The notes: generated by a model not told the origin, from the letters alone. Positions 45,403 through 55,297 are shown, counted from the stretch's first letter. The stretch: DNA of 64,000 bases from Flavobacterium gelidicaeli (GCF_013294005.1 NZ_JABSNK010000011.1:42810-106809); one strand, 5' to 3'. Numbers and translations: made by a program.

Positions 45403-47424
45403 TTATTTCACTAATACAATTTCAACTCTTCTGTTCAATCCTCTTCCTACTACAGTTTTATTAGAGGCAATTGGCTTAATGATTCCGTATCCTTCTGACG
45501 AAAGTCTATCAGCGCTAATTCCTTTAGCAACCAAATAATCCTTTACCGCTGCAGCTCTTTCTTTTGATAATTGTAAATTTCTAGCTACTGAACCAGTACT
45601 ATCAGTGTATCCTTCTAACATAAAGTTAGCAGTATTAAATTCATTCATCACTTTTAAAATTTCTTCTAATTTAGCATTTGACTCTGTTCTAATTGTAGCT
45701 TTTCCAGAGTTAAACAATACCGCTTTAGAGAAAGTATTTAATTTTATAATTACCTCAGCAGTAACTTCAGGACAACCATTGTTTGCCACAGTACCTTTTA
45801 CAGTAGGACATTTATCATCTTTATCAGCAACTCCATCTTCATCACTATCCGCCCATGGACATCCATTATTTTCTGTTGGACCTGCAACTGTAGGACATTT
45901 ATCATCCTTATCTAATGTTCCATCATTATCACTATCAGGATAAGGACAACCTTTGTTATCAGCAGGACCTGCAATATCAATACAAGCATCATCTCTATCA
46001 ATCACACCGTCTCCATCACTATCCGGAGCAAGTGCAGTCTCTTCAATCATTACCTCTGTCACTTCAACAATAGCGTCTTTCTTTTGATAAATAGGGATTT
46101 TTAAACCTAAATGAAAATCAACCGCTCTTGAATTATCAGAAATAAGATTAGAAATTGCAGAACCAGATCCTATAAAGAAAACACCAGTACGTAAACCAAC
46201 ACCCACTTGTGCTTGTTTGCTGTAATCCATATAAGAAATAGGAACATAGAAACTAAACCATTTTGACTCAAAACGAGGCGTCAAACTCACTCTATTAGCA
46301 ATACTATTTTGACTTAGTTTGTTTTTATCAACAACATTAAAATCTCCATTTACATTTAAATAGAATTTTCTATGAATATTCCAATCCACATCTGCGTGTA
46401 AAGCTGTTGGCAAGTATGATTTTACTGAACCGTTGATTACTGTATTTGTATAATTGTTTTTCATGAATTCATCAAAATTATCTGCATCTTGATAATTTGC
46501 TGCAGTAATAGTTTTATTCAAATCATAACTATTCAAAATTCCTTTGTCATATTTCATTGAACCTATATCAGTCACCGAAACACCAAAACGAATTTTGTAT
46601 TTGTTCTCATCTCTTAGATTATTAATATCTGTTCTTGAAGCATCATAATCAGGTCTCCATTCATAAACCAAACCTAAATCAAAACCAAAACCTCTTGATT
46701 TAGAATCAATATCAATGTTGTCATTTGTAGCAAAATCTTGACTTGATCCATAAACTGCAGTACCAGTAGTGGTATAAGTATCTATTAGCGGATTTCCTCT
46801 ATCATCATAACGTACCGTTACATTATTACCTTGTAATTGGTAATTAGCGACACCTTGTAAATATTTAGCCGTTACACCTCCTTTTAAAAAATGTTGCCCT
46901 TTTTGCATAATAACAGCTGCGTAAGAAATTCCCAGCTCTCCCCATGAATTCCCAATAGCATTAGGACTTCCTAATGTACCTGTAGGAAAACTAACATTAG
47001 CATCTTTAGTGATATCATTTACCACTTCTCCGTTTACATTAAGCACATTTGCAAATGCTCTCGCTCTAGTAAAAATTGCCAAAGAATGTTTTGGAGCAAT
47101 GTTAAACATGAACGATGGCCCCATAATATCTGTATTGAAAGCCAAGTTATTATTATTCGAAAATGACTTTCTTGCTTGTGTGTCAAAATCATAATCTGAT
47201 TTTAAAGCGTCAGATAAACTTACTCCATAAGCATCATTATTAATAGAAGTACTTATAGAAAACAAATTGATATCTGTTTTAAAACGAGAATCAACAATAG
47301 ATGCCGGATTAAACAACACACCTTGAACTCCCGCATAATTATCATGGGTGTACCCAAGGTAGGACTGCGCATTTGCAGATGCAAAACTTGCAAAAACAAG
47401 AATAGACAATAAACTTTTTTTCAT
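45403..47424 (-). CDS. outer-membrane protein: DUF5723 barrel, TSP3 repeats, OmpA domain
   Basis: 673 residues. A signal peptide (VFASFASANAQ) is followed by a DUF5723 barrel (about 25-445; YLGYTHDNYAGVQGVLFNPASIVD), three thrombospondin type 3 calcium-binding repeats (about 465-550; DSDGDGVIDRDDACIDIAG, DSDNDGTLDKDDKCPTVAG, DSDEDGVADKDDKCPTVKG) and an OmpA peptidoglycan-binding domain (about 560-673; MLEGYTDSTGSVARNLQLSK, NRRVEIVLVK). It likely links the outer membrane to the wall. A -7 box (complement TATTTTTG, 47468-47475) lies 44 bases upstream. Confidence 0.93.
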   Translation of the reverse strand: MKKSLLSILVFASFASANAQSYLGYTHDNYAGVQGVLFNPASIVDSRFKTDINLFSISTSINNDAYGVSLSDALKSDYDFDTQARKSFSNNNNLAFNTDIMGPSFMFNIAPKHSLAIFTRARAFANVLNVNGEVVNDITKDANVSFPTGTLGSPNAIGNSWGELGISYAAVIMQKGQHFLKGGVTAKYLQGVANYQLQGNNVTVRYDDRGNPLIDTYTTTGTAVYGSSQDFATNDNIDIDSKSRGFGFDLGLVYEWRPDYDASRTDINNLRDENKYKIRFGVSVTDIGSMKYDKGILNSYDLNKTITAANYQDADNFDEFMKNNYTNTVINGSVKSYLPTALHADVDWNIHRKFYLNVNGDFNVVDKNKLSQNSIANRVSLTPRFESKWFSFYVPISYMDYSKQAQVGVGLRTGVFFIGSGSAISNLISDNSRAVDFHLGLKIPIYQKKDAIVEVTEVMIEETALAPDSDGDGVIDRDDACIDIAGPADNKGCPYPDSDNDGTLDKDDKCPTVAGPTENNGCPWADSDEDGVADKDDKCPTVKGTVANNGCPEVTAEVIIKLNTFSKAVLFNSGKATIRTESNAKLEEILKVMNEFNTANFMLEGYTDSTGSVARNLQLSKERAAAVKDYLVAKGISADRLSSEGYGIIKPIASNKTVVGRGLNRRVEIVLVK

Positions 47425-47530
47425 TTTCTTTCGAATTAGATTCTTTTAATTAATCTTATAATTGTGGCAAAAATAAGAAAAATTTAAGAACAACTTTCCT
47501 GTTATTACTAAGTTAACATTATGATTATTT

Positions 47531-47568
47531 AAAAAAAATGCCATACTAAATAATTAGTATGGCATTTT
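47531..47568 (-). terminator. prfA terminator
   Basis: AAAATGCCATACTA pairs with TAGTATGGCATTTT around AATAAT. An A run on the left gives T on the minus strand. It lies about 75 bases past the prfA stop codon. Confidence 0.8.
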
Positions 47569-47643
47569 CAACTTATTTATTCTGTACACAAGATTATTTA
47601 TTCCATTCTCTTGATACATTATTTTGAGTACTGTTTATTTTAA

Positions 47644-48720
47644 TTAATAAACTTCACTAGCTTCTTTCAATTTTTCCATGTTGTTCACTAAGGCTAGTTC
47701 TTCAACAATTTTCTGGATGTCACCATTCATGATATTTCCTAAATCATATAATGTCAATCCTACACGGTGATCAGTTACACGACCTTGTGCATAATTGTAC
47801 GTACGAATCTTAGCTGAACGGTCACCTGAACTTACCTGAGAAGTACGAGTAGTAGCATCTTCGGCTTGTTTTTTAGCTAATTCTTGTTCATATAAACGAG
47901 AACGCAATACAATAAACGCTTTATCTTTATTCTTGTGTTGTGATTTTTGATCCTGACATTGCGCCACTAATCCCGTAGGAACGTGCGTTAAACGTACCGC
48001 TGATTTCGTTGTATTTACAGATTGTCCTCCAGGTCCTGACGAACAAAAGAAATCTACACGAACGTCATTCATGTCAATTTGCACATCAAATTCTTCAGCT
48101 TCTGGCAAAACCATAACTGTCGCTGCAGAAGTATGCACACGCCCTTGTGTTTCTGTTTGGGGCACACGTTGTACACGGTGAACACCCGCTTCAAACTTCA
48201 AAGTACCATAAACATCCTCACCAGTAACCTCAAAGATAACCTCTTTAAACCCACCTGATGTACCTTCATTCATATCCACTACAGATGTTCTCCATCCGCG
48301 GTTTTCACAATATTTAGTGTACATACGGAATAAATCTCCTGCAAAAATACTCGCTTCATCCCCACCTGTTCCGGCACGAATTTCCACCATAACATTTTTA
48401 GCATCCTCAGGATCTTTAGGAATCAACATAAACTTAATTTCTTCCTCTAATTCCGGTAATCTTTCCTTAGCCTCATCTAGTTGCATCTTGGCCATTTCGG
48501 TCATATCCGCATCACTACCATCGGTAATTATTTCGTTTGCCTCATCAATATTTGCCATTAAGATCACGTATTCGTCTCTTTTTTCAGCTAATGCTTTCAG
48601 GTCTTTATACTCTTTATTCAATTGCACATAACGCTTCTGATCAGAGATGACATCCGGCTGGATAATCAAATCCGAAATCTCATCGAAACGTTGTTTAACT
48701 ATTTGAAGTCTATCTAACAT
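47644..48720 (-). CDS. prfA: peptide chain release factor 1
   Basis: 358 residues. RF1 ends translation at UAA and UAG. The GGQ motif is in [19 protein letters not shown], and the tripeptide region reads [14 protein letters not shown], a PxT form as in RF1 rather than the SPF form of RF2. The length is standard. A -7 box (complement TAATTTTG, 48746-48753) lies 26 bases upstream. Copy C of the structured element lies beyond that in the same orientation. Confidence 0.97.
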   Translation of the reverse strand: MLDRLQIVKQRFDEISDLIIQPDVISDQKRYVQLNKEYKDLKALAEKRDEYVILMANIDEANEIITDGSDADMTEMAKMQLDEAKERLPELEEEIKFMLIPKDPEDAKNVMVEIRAGTGGDEASIFAGDLFRMYTKYCENRGWRTSVVDMNEGTSGGFKEVIFEVTGEDVYGTLKFEAGVHRVQRVPQTETQGRVHTSAATVMVLPEAEEFDVQIDMNDVRVDFFCSSGPGGQSVNTTKSAVRLTHVPTGLVAQCQDQKSQHKNKDKAFIVLRSRLYEQELAKKQAEDATTRTSQVSSGDRSAKIRTYNYAQGRVTDHRVGLTLYDLGNIMNGDIQKIVEELALVNNMEKLKEASEVY

Positions 48721-48795
48721 AATCTTAGTCCTTATATTTGGAGTGCAAAATTACGAAAAATAGTTTACAGTTAACAGTTGTTAGCATACAGTTTT

Positions 48796-48900
48796 TTTAG
48801 GAGCTATTTCCAGCTAGCCGCTATATCTTTTTATCCCGAAAGTAATTCCATATCCGGAACAATTTTCAGGATAAAAAGGATGCCGCTTTTATCTGGGCTA
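48796..48900 (-). ncRNA. structured intergenic element, copy C (Flavo-1-like candidate)
   Basis: On the minus strand it reads TAGCCCAGATAAAAGCGGCATCC, a long hairpin with CTTTTTATCC and GGATAAAAAG arms, then GATATAGCG and CTGGAAATAGCTCCTAAA. The closing helix is CCAG (complement of 48893-48896) with CTGG (complement of 48810-48813). It lies between the divergent prfA and DUF6265 genes. Confidence 0.7.
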
Positions 48901-48957
48901 GTTGCGTTTATTTTTCATAAATTTGTTGTGTTCAATTCCATCATAAATCAAATTATT

Positions 48958-49452
48958 ATGTACAAAAAAATTATCCTATTACTACTTATCACACTCTTTT
49001 TTTCCTGTAAAAAATCAGAAGAAATAGGAACTAATGACAACGAAAAAGACAAAATAAAAACCGCTCGCTGGATGCTAGGAAACTGGGAAAACAAATCAGA
49101 AGACGGCACACTATCAGAATCTTGGAAAAAAGTTAATGACAGTACTTACACAGGAACTTCTTACTTCTTAAAAGGAAAAGATACCATCCATAACGAGACC
49201 ATTGAACTAACGCAATTAGGAGAAAACCTTAGCTACAACGCAACCGTAATGGGGCAAAATGACGACAAAGCCGTTGCTTTCCCATTAACAAAAACTACCG
49301 ATAAGTCGCTGATTTTTGAAAACCCAACGCACAATTATCCACAAAAAATCACCTATACTTTGGTTTCTAAAGATAGCTTAGTAACTGAAATATCTGGAAT
49401 GCAACAAGGCAAACCAAGCAGTGAAAAATTTATTCTGATTAGAACAAAATAA
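48958..49452 (+). CDS. DUF6265 lipoprotein
   Basis: 164 residues from the ATG at 48958, which begins a lipoprotein signal (LLLITLFFSCKKSEE). The in-frame ATG at 48778 is rejected: its 60 extra residues are encoded by structured repeat copy C. The domain (WMLGNWENKSEDGTLSESWKKVNDSTYTG, HNYPQKITYTLVSKDSLV) fits DUF6265, small beta-barrel-like proteins of unknown function. A terminator follows. Confidence 0.83.
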   Translation: MYKKIILLLLITLFFSCKKSEEIGTNDNEKDKIKTARWMLGNWENKSEDGTLSESWKKVNDSTYTGTSYFLKGKDTIHNETIELTQLGENLSYNATVMGQNDDKAVAFPLTKTTDKSLIFENPTHNYPQKITYTLVSKDSLVTEISGMQQGKPSSEKFILIRTK

Positions 49453-49475
49453 AATAACCAAATACTTATTTCTAA

Positions 49476-49501
49476 ACCTTGCATCACGCAAGGTTTTTTT
49501 T
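49476..49501 (+). terminator. terminator of the DUF6265 gene
   Basis: AACCTTGC and GCAAGGTT pair around ATCAC and are followed by a run of T. It lies 24 bases past the stop codon. Confidence 0.85.
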
Positions 49502-49664
49502 GGTTTAAACCAAAAAATAAAAGCAATTATCAATCAATTAATTTTAATAATTATAGCCAAAATAGTATATATTTGAATTGTGAGATCGCTATTAATTTAT
49601 TACGAATAGTATTGGCTTTCACAAAAAACAACCAGCAACCAGTTATTAAAAACCTAACTTAAAA

Positions 49665-50507
49665 ATGACTACAGAACAATTCGATGATTGTAAACAATGT
49701 TTGAATCGAAAAAAAAGAGTAAGCGAAGAAGAAAACATTTGTAATCTAAAAGGAAAAAACATCGAGTTCGAAGATACTTGTAAAGACTTTGCTTTGGATA
49801 ATGACATTGTTTTAGGCTTTCAAAATAAGATTAATGCAATTAAACCAAATTTACAAAGAGCAAATCGCGCTCAATTATTAATCTGGTTGGTTTCGGCTGT
49901 TGATATTATTTCAGTATATTCATTTTATTTACAATACAAATTACTCTGTTCATTACAAAATAATGAATACGTTAGCACTCAAACGATTAATACAAATGAC
50001 ACAAGAGTTCGAATAATAGGTATTCTCTATCTAATAGTTTTCTTTATTTCTGCATTTACTTTTATTCAATGGTTTAGACGTGCTTATTATAACCTCAACA
50101 TAAGAGCAAACTGTAATCATGCAGAAAGTTGGGCCGCAGGTAGTTGGTTTGTTCCAATAATATCCTTTTTTCGTCCTTACCAAATCATGAAAGAAATGCA
50201 TCATAAAACTACTGCTCTAATAAAATCAAATACAGATGAAATATTAGACAATAGCAATTCGGGAATTGGAGTATGGTGGGGTCTATGGATTATAACTAAC
50301 TATTTTGGGAACTATATCTTAAAATCATCTTTTAAAGCAGAAACAATCGAAGATTACTTGAATAACACCATTGCGCAAATTGTAATATCAATATTTGGAA
50401 TACTATTAGCCGTCATAACTGTTATGATGATTAAATCATACTCACTGAAAGAGGAGAAAATTTCTGAATTGGAAAAAAGAAAAAAAACACCTGAAAATCT
50501 TGATTAA
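49665..50507 (+). CDS. DUF4328 membrane protein
   Basis: 280 residues. A Cys-containing N-terminal part (DDCKQCLNRKKRV, ICNLKGKNIEFEDTCKDF) precedes four to five membrane segments. The DUF4328 core is NIRANCNHAESWAAGSWFVPIISFFRPYQIMKEMHH. These are inner-membrane proteins of unknown function, often with an N-terminal metal-binding-like region. It is a single gene with about 165 bases upstream and a long gap downstream. Confidence 0.87.
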   Translation: MTTEQFDDCKQCLNRKKRVSEEENICNLKGKNIEFEDTCKDFALDNDIVLGFQNKINAIKPNLQRANRAQLLIWLVSAVDIISVYSFYLQYKLLCSLQNNEYVSTQTINTNDTRVRIIGILYLIVFFISAFTFIQWFRRAYYNLNIRANCNHAESWAAGSWFVPIISFFRPYQIMKEMHHKTTALIKSNTDEILDNSNSGIGVWWGLWIITNYFGNYILKSSFKAETIEDYLNNTIAQIVISIFGILLAVITVMMIKSYSLKEEKISELEKRKKTPENLD

Positions 50508-51143
50508 TTTCATAAAAAAAACAAACATTTAAAACTATTTGCGTTTAAGTATTTTTGGTATAAAACAATTATTATTAAAAAGGAAAGTTAAAAATGATGC
50601 GATATTTTAAAAATACTTTTTTTTTATTCCTTCTTTTTCTGGAAAACCTACAAGTACTGAATTTCGAATTTATTACTATCACAAGTAGCAATACTTATTT
50701 TATTATCAGAAATGAGTTTAGATAATAAACAATTTTTAATTTATTTTATATAAATATAATTATTCTACCAACTTTTGTACCCATACAAGCTATAGCAACA
50801 AGAAGGCTCAGGGACTTAAATATCAACCTCTCTTATGTTTTTATAAATATGACCCCAATTTTAAGCTTATTATTTTAAAATCTATTTATCATTTGCAACA
50901 GGAAATAAAAATTCAAACAAACTATAATCAAACACAGAATGATATGTGCAATACAACTTATAACTTTGTATCTAGTTAACTTTGCTTTACTGTAATCTTC
51001 TAAAGACAAAACCTATTAAGATTGCATTATCAATATTCCAGCTTTAAATAGTAACATTAAAATGCTTTTACTCTTTTATGAGCTATTACAATTAAATTTG
51101 TTGCTATCAATAATATTCTTAAATTGAGATTTTAAAAAAATAC
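50508..51143. other. long gene-free AT-rich region
   Basis: About 640 bases with no convincing open frame. Two TAACTTTG-like -7 boxes (about 50960 and 50976) point to the plus strand but no gene follows nearby. The low GC content and short stop-rich frames suggest decayed or regulatory DNA. Confidence 0.4.
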
Positions 51144-51174
51144 TTGACGCAGCAATATTTTGCTGCTCTATAAA
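51144..51174 (+). promoter_or_regulatory. possible promoter with operator-like palindrome
   Basis: TTGAC (51144-51148) and TATAAA (51169-51174) lie 19-20 bases apart. Between them is a perfect palindrome GCAGCAA-TATT-TTGCTGC (51149-51166). It ends 13 bases before the ATG at 51188. The hexamers are like an E. coli promoter rather than the usual TAnnTTTG, so the call is tentative. Confidence 0.35.
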
Positions 51175-51187
51175 GCGACATTACATT

Positions 51188-51694
51188 ATGGAAAAATATT
51201 TACGTCAATTGATTTCGATTGAGTTTGAAGATAAGAAAGACATTTTTACCGGTTTTTTAATTGACTGGACAGAAGACTGGATTTTACTTAAAAATAATCC
51301 TGTTGATTTTATAATTGATGGTTTTACTATTTTAAAAAACAAAAACGTAAAAGCAATTATTCAGGATAAGGATCACGAGTTTACAGAGAAAGTAATTAAA
51401 CTTAAGGGACTAAAAACAAGTGCTGAAGAAATTATTCCTTTGACCAATTTAGAGTCAATTATTTATTTTTTGGCTAATAAGTACCCCGTTTTTCAAGTTG
51501 CTAAAAAATCAGATAAGGCGGTTTACTTAGGTAAGTTAATGGAATTCACAGATAAGGAATTGGTCATGGACTTCTTGAGTCCAGAGGGTGAATTTGAGGG
51601 TGTGATGAGTTTCAAGCACAGTAAAGTAAGAGTAATCGAATTTGATACTGATTATATCAATTCTCTAAAATTACTTGTTGACGAGAACGACTAG
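51188..51694 (+). CDS. hypothetical soluble protein
   Basis: 168 residues, no signal peptide or membrane segment. Short beta-rich halves (QLISIEFEDKKDIFTGFLIDWTEDWILL; AVYLGKLMEFTDKELVMDFLSPEGEFEG) suggest two small SH3/Sm-like barrels, but this is only a pattern impression. No family was recognised. It is followed after 47 bases by copy D of the structured element. Confidence 0.6.
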   Translation: MEKYLRQLISIEFEDKKDIFTGFLIDWTEDWILLKNNPVDFIIDGFTILKNKNVKAIIQDKDHEFTEKVIKLKGLKTSAEEIIPLTNLESIIYFLANKYPVFQVAKKSDKAVYLGKLMEFTDKELVMDFLSPEGEFEGVMSFKHSKVRVIEFDTDYINSLKLLVDEND

Positions 51695-51741
51695 TTAGCA
51701 GTTCTCTTTATGTTTTATTAAAAGTAAAAAACAGACTCCCC

Positions 51742-51840
51742 TAGCCCTGATGGCAGCGGTATCGCCTGATTTAGTAAACAAGGCATTTTTGCCGTAGTTT
51801 ACTTATCAGGAATAAAGCGTACAGCAGGACGGATGGTTTT
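51742..51840 (+). ncRNA. structured intergenic element, copy D, divergent 3' end
   Basis: TAGCCCTGATGGCAGCGGTATC matches the 5' flank of the other copies. The centre is a long hairpin (CCTGATTTAGTAAAC with GTTTACTTATCAGG, closed by GGC/GCC). The 3' flank keeps AGCGTACAGCAGGAC but replaces the usual TAGCTCCTAAA end with GGATGGTTTT. The closing helix is CCTG with CAGG (51825-51828). It ends 38 bases before the FocA-family start. Confidence 0.62.
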
Positions 51841-51877
51841 TAAAATTACAGTAGTTCTGCTACTAATAAATAGTCTT

Positions 51878-52723
51878 ATGAAAACTGAAGAAAAAGAACA
51901 AGAAAAATATCAGGAAGAATTAGAGCAAACATCAAAAGAAGTAGATGGTGTAAATGAATATCGCGAAATATTAAGTCGGGTGATTCATGAAGGCGAAGAG
52001 ATATTCCAAATTAAAAATAAAGCCATTACATTAAGTGCTATTATTGCAGGACTTGAAATAGGTTTCAGCTACTTCATGATTTGTACCTTATACTATTTAC
52101 TAGAAGGCACTTTAGCCGAAAATACAATTTTTAAGTTATTTAGTTTGGTCTACCCTATAGGGTTCATTCTTGTTGTTTTAGGCAAGTCAGCTCTTTTTAC
52201 TGAACAAACTTCTGTTTTAACATTACCTGTTCTTAATGGGCAACGATCAATAAGAGAATTGCTTCGTATTTGGGGTTTGGTAATATTAGGCAATATTGTT
52301 GGTGGAATTATTTTTACATTATTCATTGGTTTATTAGCGCCACAATTAAATTTATTCACACATGAAACAATGGTAAAAATAGGGTCTCACGTAGTCCACC
52401 ATGATGCTTGGGTGCTCTTTTTAAGTGCAATAGTTGCTGGATGGTTAATGGGCTTGCTTAATTGGTTATTGAATAGCGCCAAGAATTCACTGACGCGAAT
52501 ATTTCTAATTTTTATGATTACTGCTGTTATTGGTTTTGGAGGGTTTCATCACAGTATTGTAGGTAATATTGAGGTATTTGCCGCCTTTCTATTTTCAGAC
52601 ACAGTTAGCTTTTTTGATTATTTATGGTTTCTAATTCTGGCCTTGTTGGGTAACAGTATTGGAGGCGCCATAGTCGTAGGCCTTTTTAAATATCGAATTT
52701 TCGAATCAAACTATGCTAAATAA
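51878..52723 (+). CDS. formate/nitrite transporter family channel
   Basis: 281 residues from the ATG at 51878. An earlier ATG (51833) is rejected because it lies inside the structured element. A charged, probably coiled N-terminal tail (residues 1-45) precedes the FNT fold with six membrane segments; motifs include LSAIIAGLEIGFSYFMIC, LGKSALFTEQTSVLTLPVL and WVLFLSAIVAGWLMGLLNWLL. The family moves formate, nitrite or related anions across the inner membrane; the ligand is not predictable here. Confidence 0.88.
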   Translation: MKTEEKEQEKYQEELEQTSKEVDGVNEYREILSRVIHEGEEIFQIKNKAITLSAIIAGLEIGFSYFMICTLYYLLEGTLAENTIFKLFSLVYPIGFILVVLGKSALFTEQTSVLTLPVLNGQRSIRELLRIWGLVILGNIVGGIIFTLFIGLLAPQLNLFTHETMVKIGSHVVHHDAWVLFLSAIVAGWLMGLLNWLLNSAKNSLTRIFLIFMITAVIGFGGFHHSIVGNIEVFAAFLFSDTVSFFDYLWFLILALLGNSIGGAIVVGLFKYRIFESNYAK

Positions 52724-52900
52724 TATTCAAAACAAGCAATACTCTAATTCGCATTTTATTATAATTGAAGTATCCTAACATTTAATACAAGTGATAGAAC
52801 CTAAAACGTTCACACTGATAATATAATGCCCATTTTTTGCGTTTCTAAATTTAGTTTTAGAGTAGTTTAAATACTCCTAAACGATTCTTTCATTCTAATA

Positions 52901-52945
52901 AAACTTTATAATTGATTGAAACTTTATAATTGATTGAAACTTTAT
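52901..52945. repeat. 18-base tandem repeat abutting a start codon
   Basis: AAACTTTATAATTGATTG is present twice in tandem (52901-52918, 52919-52936), followed by AAACTTTAT, whose last two bases are part of the ATG at 52944. Copy-number change would alter the spacing upstream of this gene. Confidence 0.7.
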
Positions 52946-53645
52946 GGAAAAAATATTTAAAAACACGATCAAGACTGTAATTCTGGTAATAGGTTTTTCC
53001 TCTTTTGGACAAGGGAGTATTAAGGATTCTGTTTCTATAAAAAAAGTTAGCGTTGATGATACGACGCTCTCAATTACTTTGATTGACAACCCAAATAATT
53101 CTTATTATGATCGCATCAATAATTGGGATTTTAGTCCCACTGATGATGTAAGCTATCAGTTTTCAATTAATTATTTGAAAGAAAACGAATCTCCGCTTAT
53201 TAAAAAAACACCTATTATTGCACAAACAAAATGGTTGCCTATAAAACAATACCAAGGTAAATTTTACACCTACTATCCTTGTGACTTTTATACCTATTTT
53301 AAGGTTTCAATTGATGATAACGAATTTATTGATTGGACTGGCGAAGGTCCTTTTGCAAGTAAAATTATCGAACAGAATAAAATTGACAACGCCACGTTCG
53401 AATTCAAACTAACTGGCGTAACCCAAAAAGACAAAAAACTGATTATTCATATTATTGATAACGAAAAGGGAATTGCCGTTTTTGAAGAAATAAATACCGA
53501 TATGAATTACTACTACTTAATGGTTGCATCTGATAAAATAAAAAGCCTTCCGTTAATTGTAAATAATTGCGAAACTAATAAGCAAACAGAACTACTGTTT
53601 GACGAACCTAATTTTGACGAACTGTTAAAACAGTCCAAACTTTAA
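52944..53645 (+). CDS. exported protein of unknown function
   Basis: 233 residues. A short signal-like stretch (KTVILVIGFSSFGQ) is followed by a beta-rich mature part (VDDTTLSITLIDNPNNSYYDRINNWDF, FTYYPCDFYTYFKVSID). No family was recognised. The tandem repeat touching the start codon may affect its expression. Confidence 0.6.
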   Translation: MEKIFKNTIKTVILVIGFSSFGQGSIKDSVSIKKVSVDDTTLSITLIDNPNNSYYDRINNWDFSPTDDVSYQFSINYLKENESPLIKKTPIIAQTKWLPIKQYQGKFYTYYPCDFYTYFKVSIDDNEFIDWTGEGPFASKIIEQNKIDNATFEFKLTGVTQKDKKLIIHIIDNEKGIAVFEEINTDMNYYYLMVASDKIKSLPLIVNNCETNKQTELLFDEPNFDELLKQSKL

Positions 53646-53881
53646 AGTATTCTATCTGGAAATATCCCATTTAAGAATACAGCATTTACCATCCAAAAAA
53701 AACGCTACATTATTAAACACAGCAATTTATAATCGCTAAAACCCGTTTTCGGCTTATAGTATTGTTTTATTCTCAATGAATTTCACAAAAAACGAATAAC
53801 AATTTAAAAGCTATATTTATTTACCAATAAAATATTATATTTAAAGAATAGTAGCAATATTCATAATAAAAATAGCTAAAT

Positions 53882-55297
53882 ATGATCACATTCATTATCT
53901 CCCTTATTTTATTACTTTTAGGATATCTTATTTATGGAAAGTTTGTCGACAAGACATTCAAGTCTGATCCTAATAAAACAACTCCCGCTCATACTCTTGA
54001 AGATGGAGTTGATTTTGTTCCCATGAATAGCAACAAAAATGCTTTTATCCAGATTTTGAATATCGCAGGCGTAGGACCTATATTTGGCCCAATTCTAGGT
54101 GCACTTTACGGCCCTTCTGCTTTTTTATGGATTGTTTTTGGTTCTATTTTTGCTGGTGGCGTGCACGATTACCTTACTGGAATGATTTCATTACGGTACG
54201 GTGGTGCTCATTTACCTGCATTAGCTTCTCGTTTTTTAGGCAAATATTTTAGCCACATAGTCAACTTTTTCACGCTATTATTGCTTCTTTTAGTGGGGAC
54301 TGTTTTTGTCACTGCGCCCGCTAAAATGATTGATGATTTAATTGGTGATGACTCCAGCCTCCTGAGTATAATTGTATTGTGTATATTTATCTATTACATC
54401 ATTGCTACGGTTTTACCTATTGATAAAGTCATTGGGAAAATCTATCCTGTACTTGGCTTTATGCTACTCGTTAGTGCTGTAGGAATTTGTATTGGAATGT
54501 TTATGTACGGAAACCCAATACCCGAATTAACGCTTGAAAATTTGCACCCAAAAAATATCCCCTACTATCCAGTTATATTTTTAACCATTTCTTGTGGTGC
54601 ATTATCGGGGTTTCATGCTACCCAATCTCCTATTATTTCTCGTACAATAGATAATGAAAGAGATGGTCGAAAAATATTTTACGGAATGATGATTCTTGAA
54701 GCAGTTATTGCCATGATTTGGGCAGCAGCAGCAATGAGCTTAATGAATGGGGATGATCTAAGTATGCTTTTAGCAAATGGTGGTCCCGCTGCAGTAGTGA
54801 ACAAAATTGCAATTGTATTTTTAGGAACTGTTGGAGGCACTATTGCTGTACTTGGGGTTATTGTTTTACCTATTACATCAGGAGATACATCTTTTAGAGC
54901 GGCGCGCATGATTATTGCTGACTACTTAAAAATAGATCAAAAAGAATTAAAAAATCGTTTTATGGTTGCTATTCCGTTATTCGTAATTTCTTATATTCTT
55001 ACTAATATAGACTTTCAGTTATTGTGGAGGTATTTCTCTTGGGCGAATCAAGTAACTGCAGCCATCGCTTTATGGATTGGCGCTGTTTATTTGTACCAAA
55101 AGAAAACACACTATATCATTGCACTAGCACCTGCTTTCTTTATCACTTCAGTAATAGGTTCTTATTTATTTTATGACCCTACAATTGGTTTTGGTCTTGA
55201 TGTAGCTACTTCAAACTGGATTGGTTTAGTAATCACTGTTCTAATCACAATCTCATTTTTTGTAATAATGAAAAAAAGAAAAGAGGTTATGGAATAA
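53882..55297 (+). CDS. CstA-family peptide/pyruvate-type transporter
   Basis: 471 residues with about 12 hydrophobic segments. CstA motifs include NAFIQILNIAGVGPIFGPILGALYGPSAFLWIVFGSIFAGGVHDYL and FHATQSPIISRTI. The family includes carbon-starvation-induced CstA and the pyruvate importer BtsT. This protein is shorter than E. coli CstA (701) and resembles the compact variant. It is monocistronic, with a terminator. Confidence 0.91.
   Translation: MITFIISLILLLLGYLIYGKFVDKTFKSDPNKTTPAHTLEDGVDFVPMNSNKNAFIQILNIAGVGPIFGPILGALYGPSAFLWIVFGSIFAGGVHDYLTGMISLRYGGAHLPALASRFLGKYFSHIVNFFTLLLLLLVGTVFVTAPAKMIDDLIGDDSSLLSIIVLCIFIYYIIATVLPIDKVIGKIYPVLGFMLLVSAVGICIGMFMYGNPIPELTLENLHPKNIPYYPVIFLTISCGALSGFHATQSPIISRTIDNERDGRKIFYGMMILEAVIAMIWAAAAMSLMNGDDLSMLLANGGPAAVVNKIAIVFLGTVGGTIAVLGVIVLPITSGDTSFRAARMIIADYLKIDQKELKNRFMVAIPLFVISYILTNIDFQLLWRYFSWANQVTAAIALWIGAVYLYQKKTHYIIALAPAFFITSVIGSYLFYDPTIGFGLDVATSNWIGLVITVLITISFFVIMKKRKEVME

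Noticed and set aside
45205..45414. Plus-strand frame of 69 codons near 45.3 kb
   Set aside because: It runs through a TCGA-type repeat and a terminator, with no coding signature.
48778..48957. 60-residue N-terminal extension of the DUF6265 protein
   Set aside because: It is encoded by structured repeat copy C, and the ATG at 48958 starts a good lipoprotein signal.
51833..51877. Upstream start of the FocA-family gene
   Set aside because: It lies within repeat copy D; the ATG at 51878 gives a normal FNT protein.
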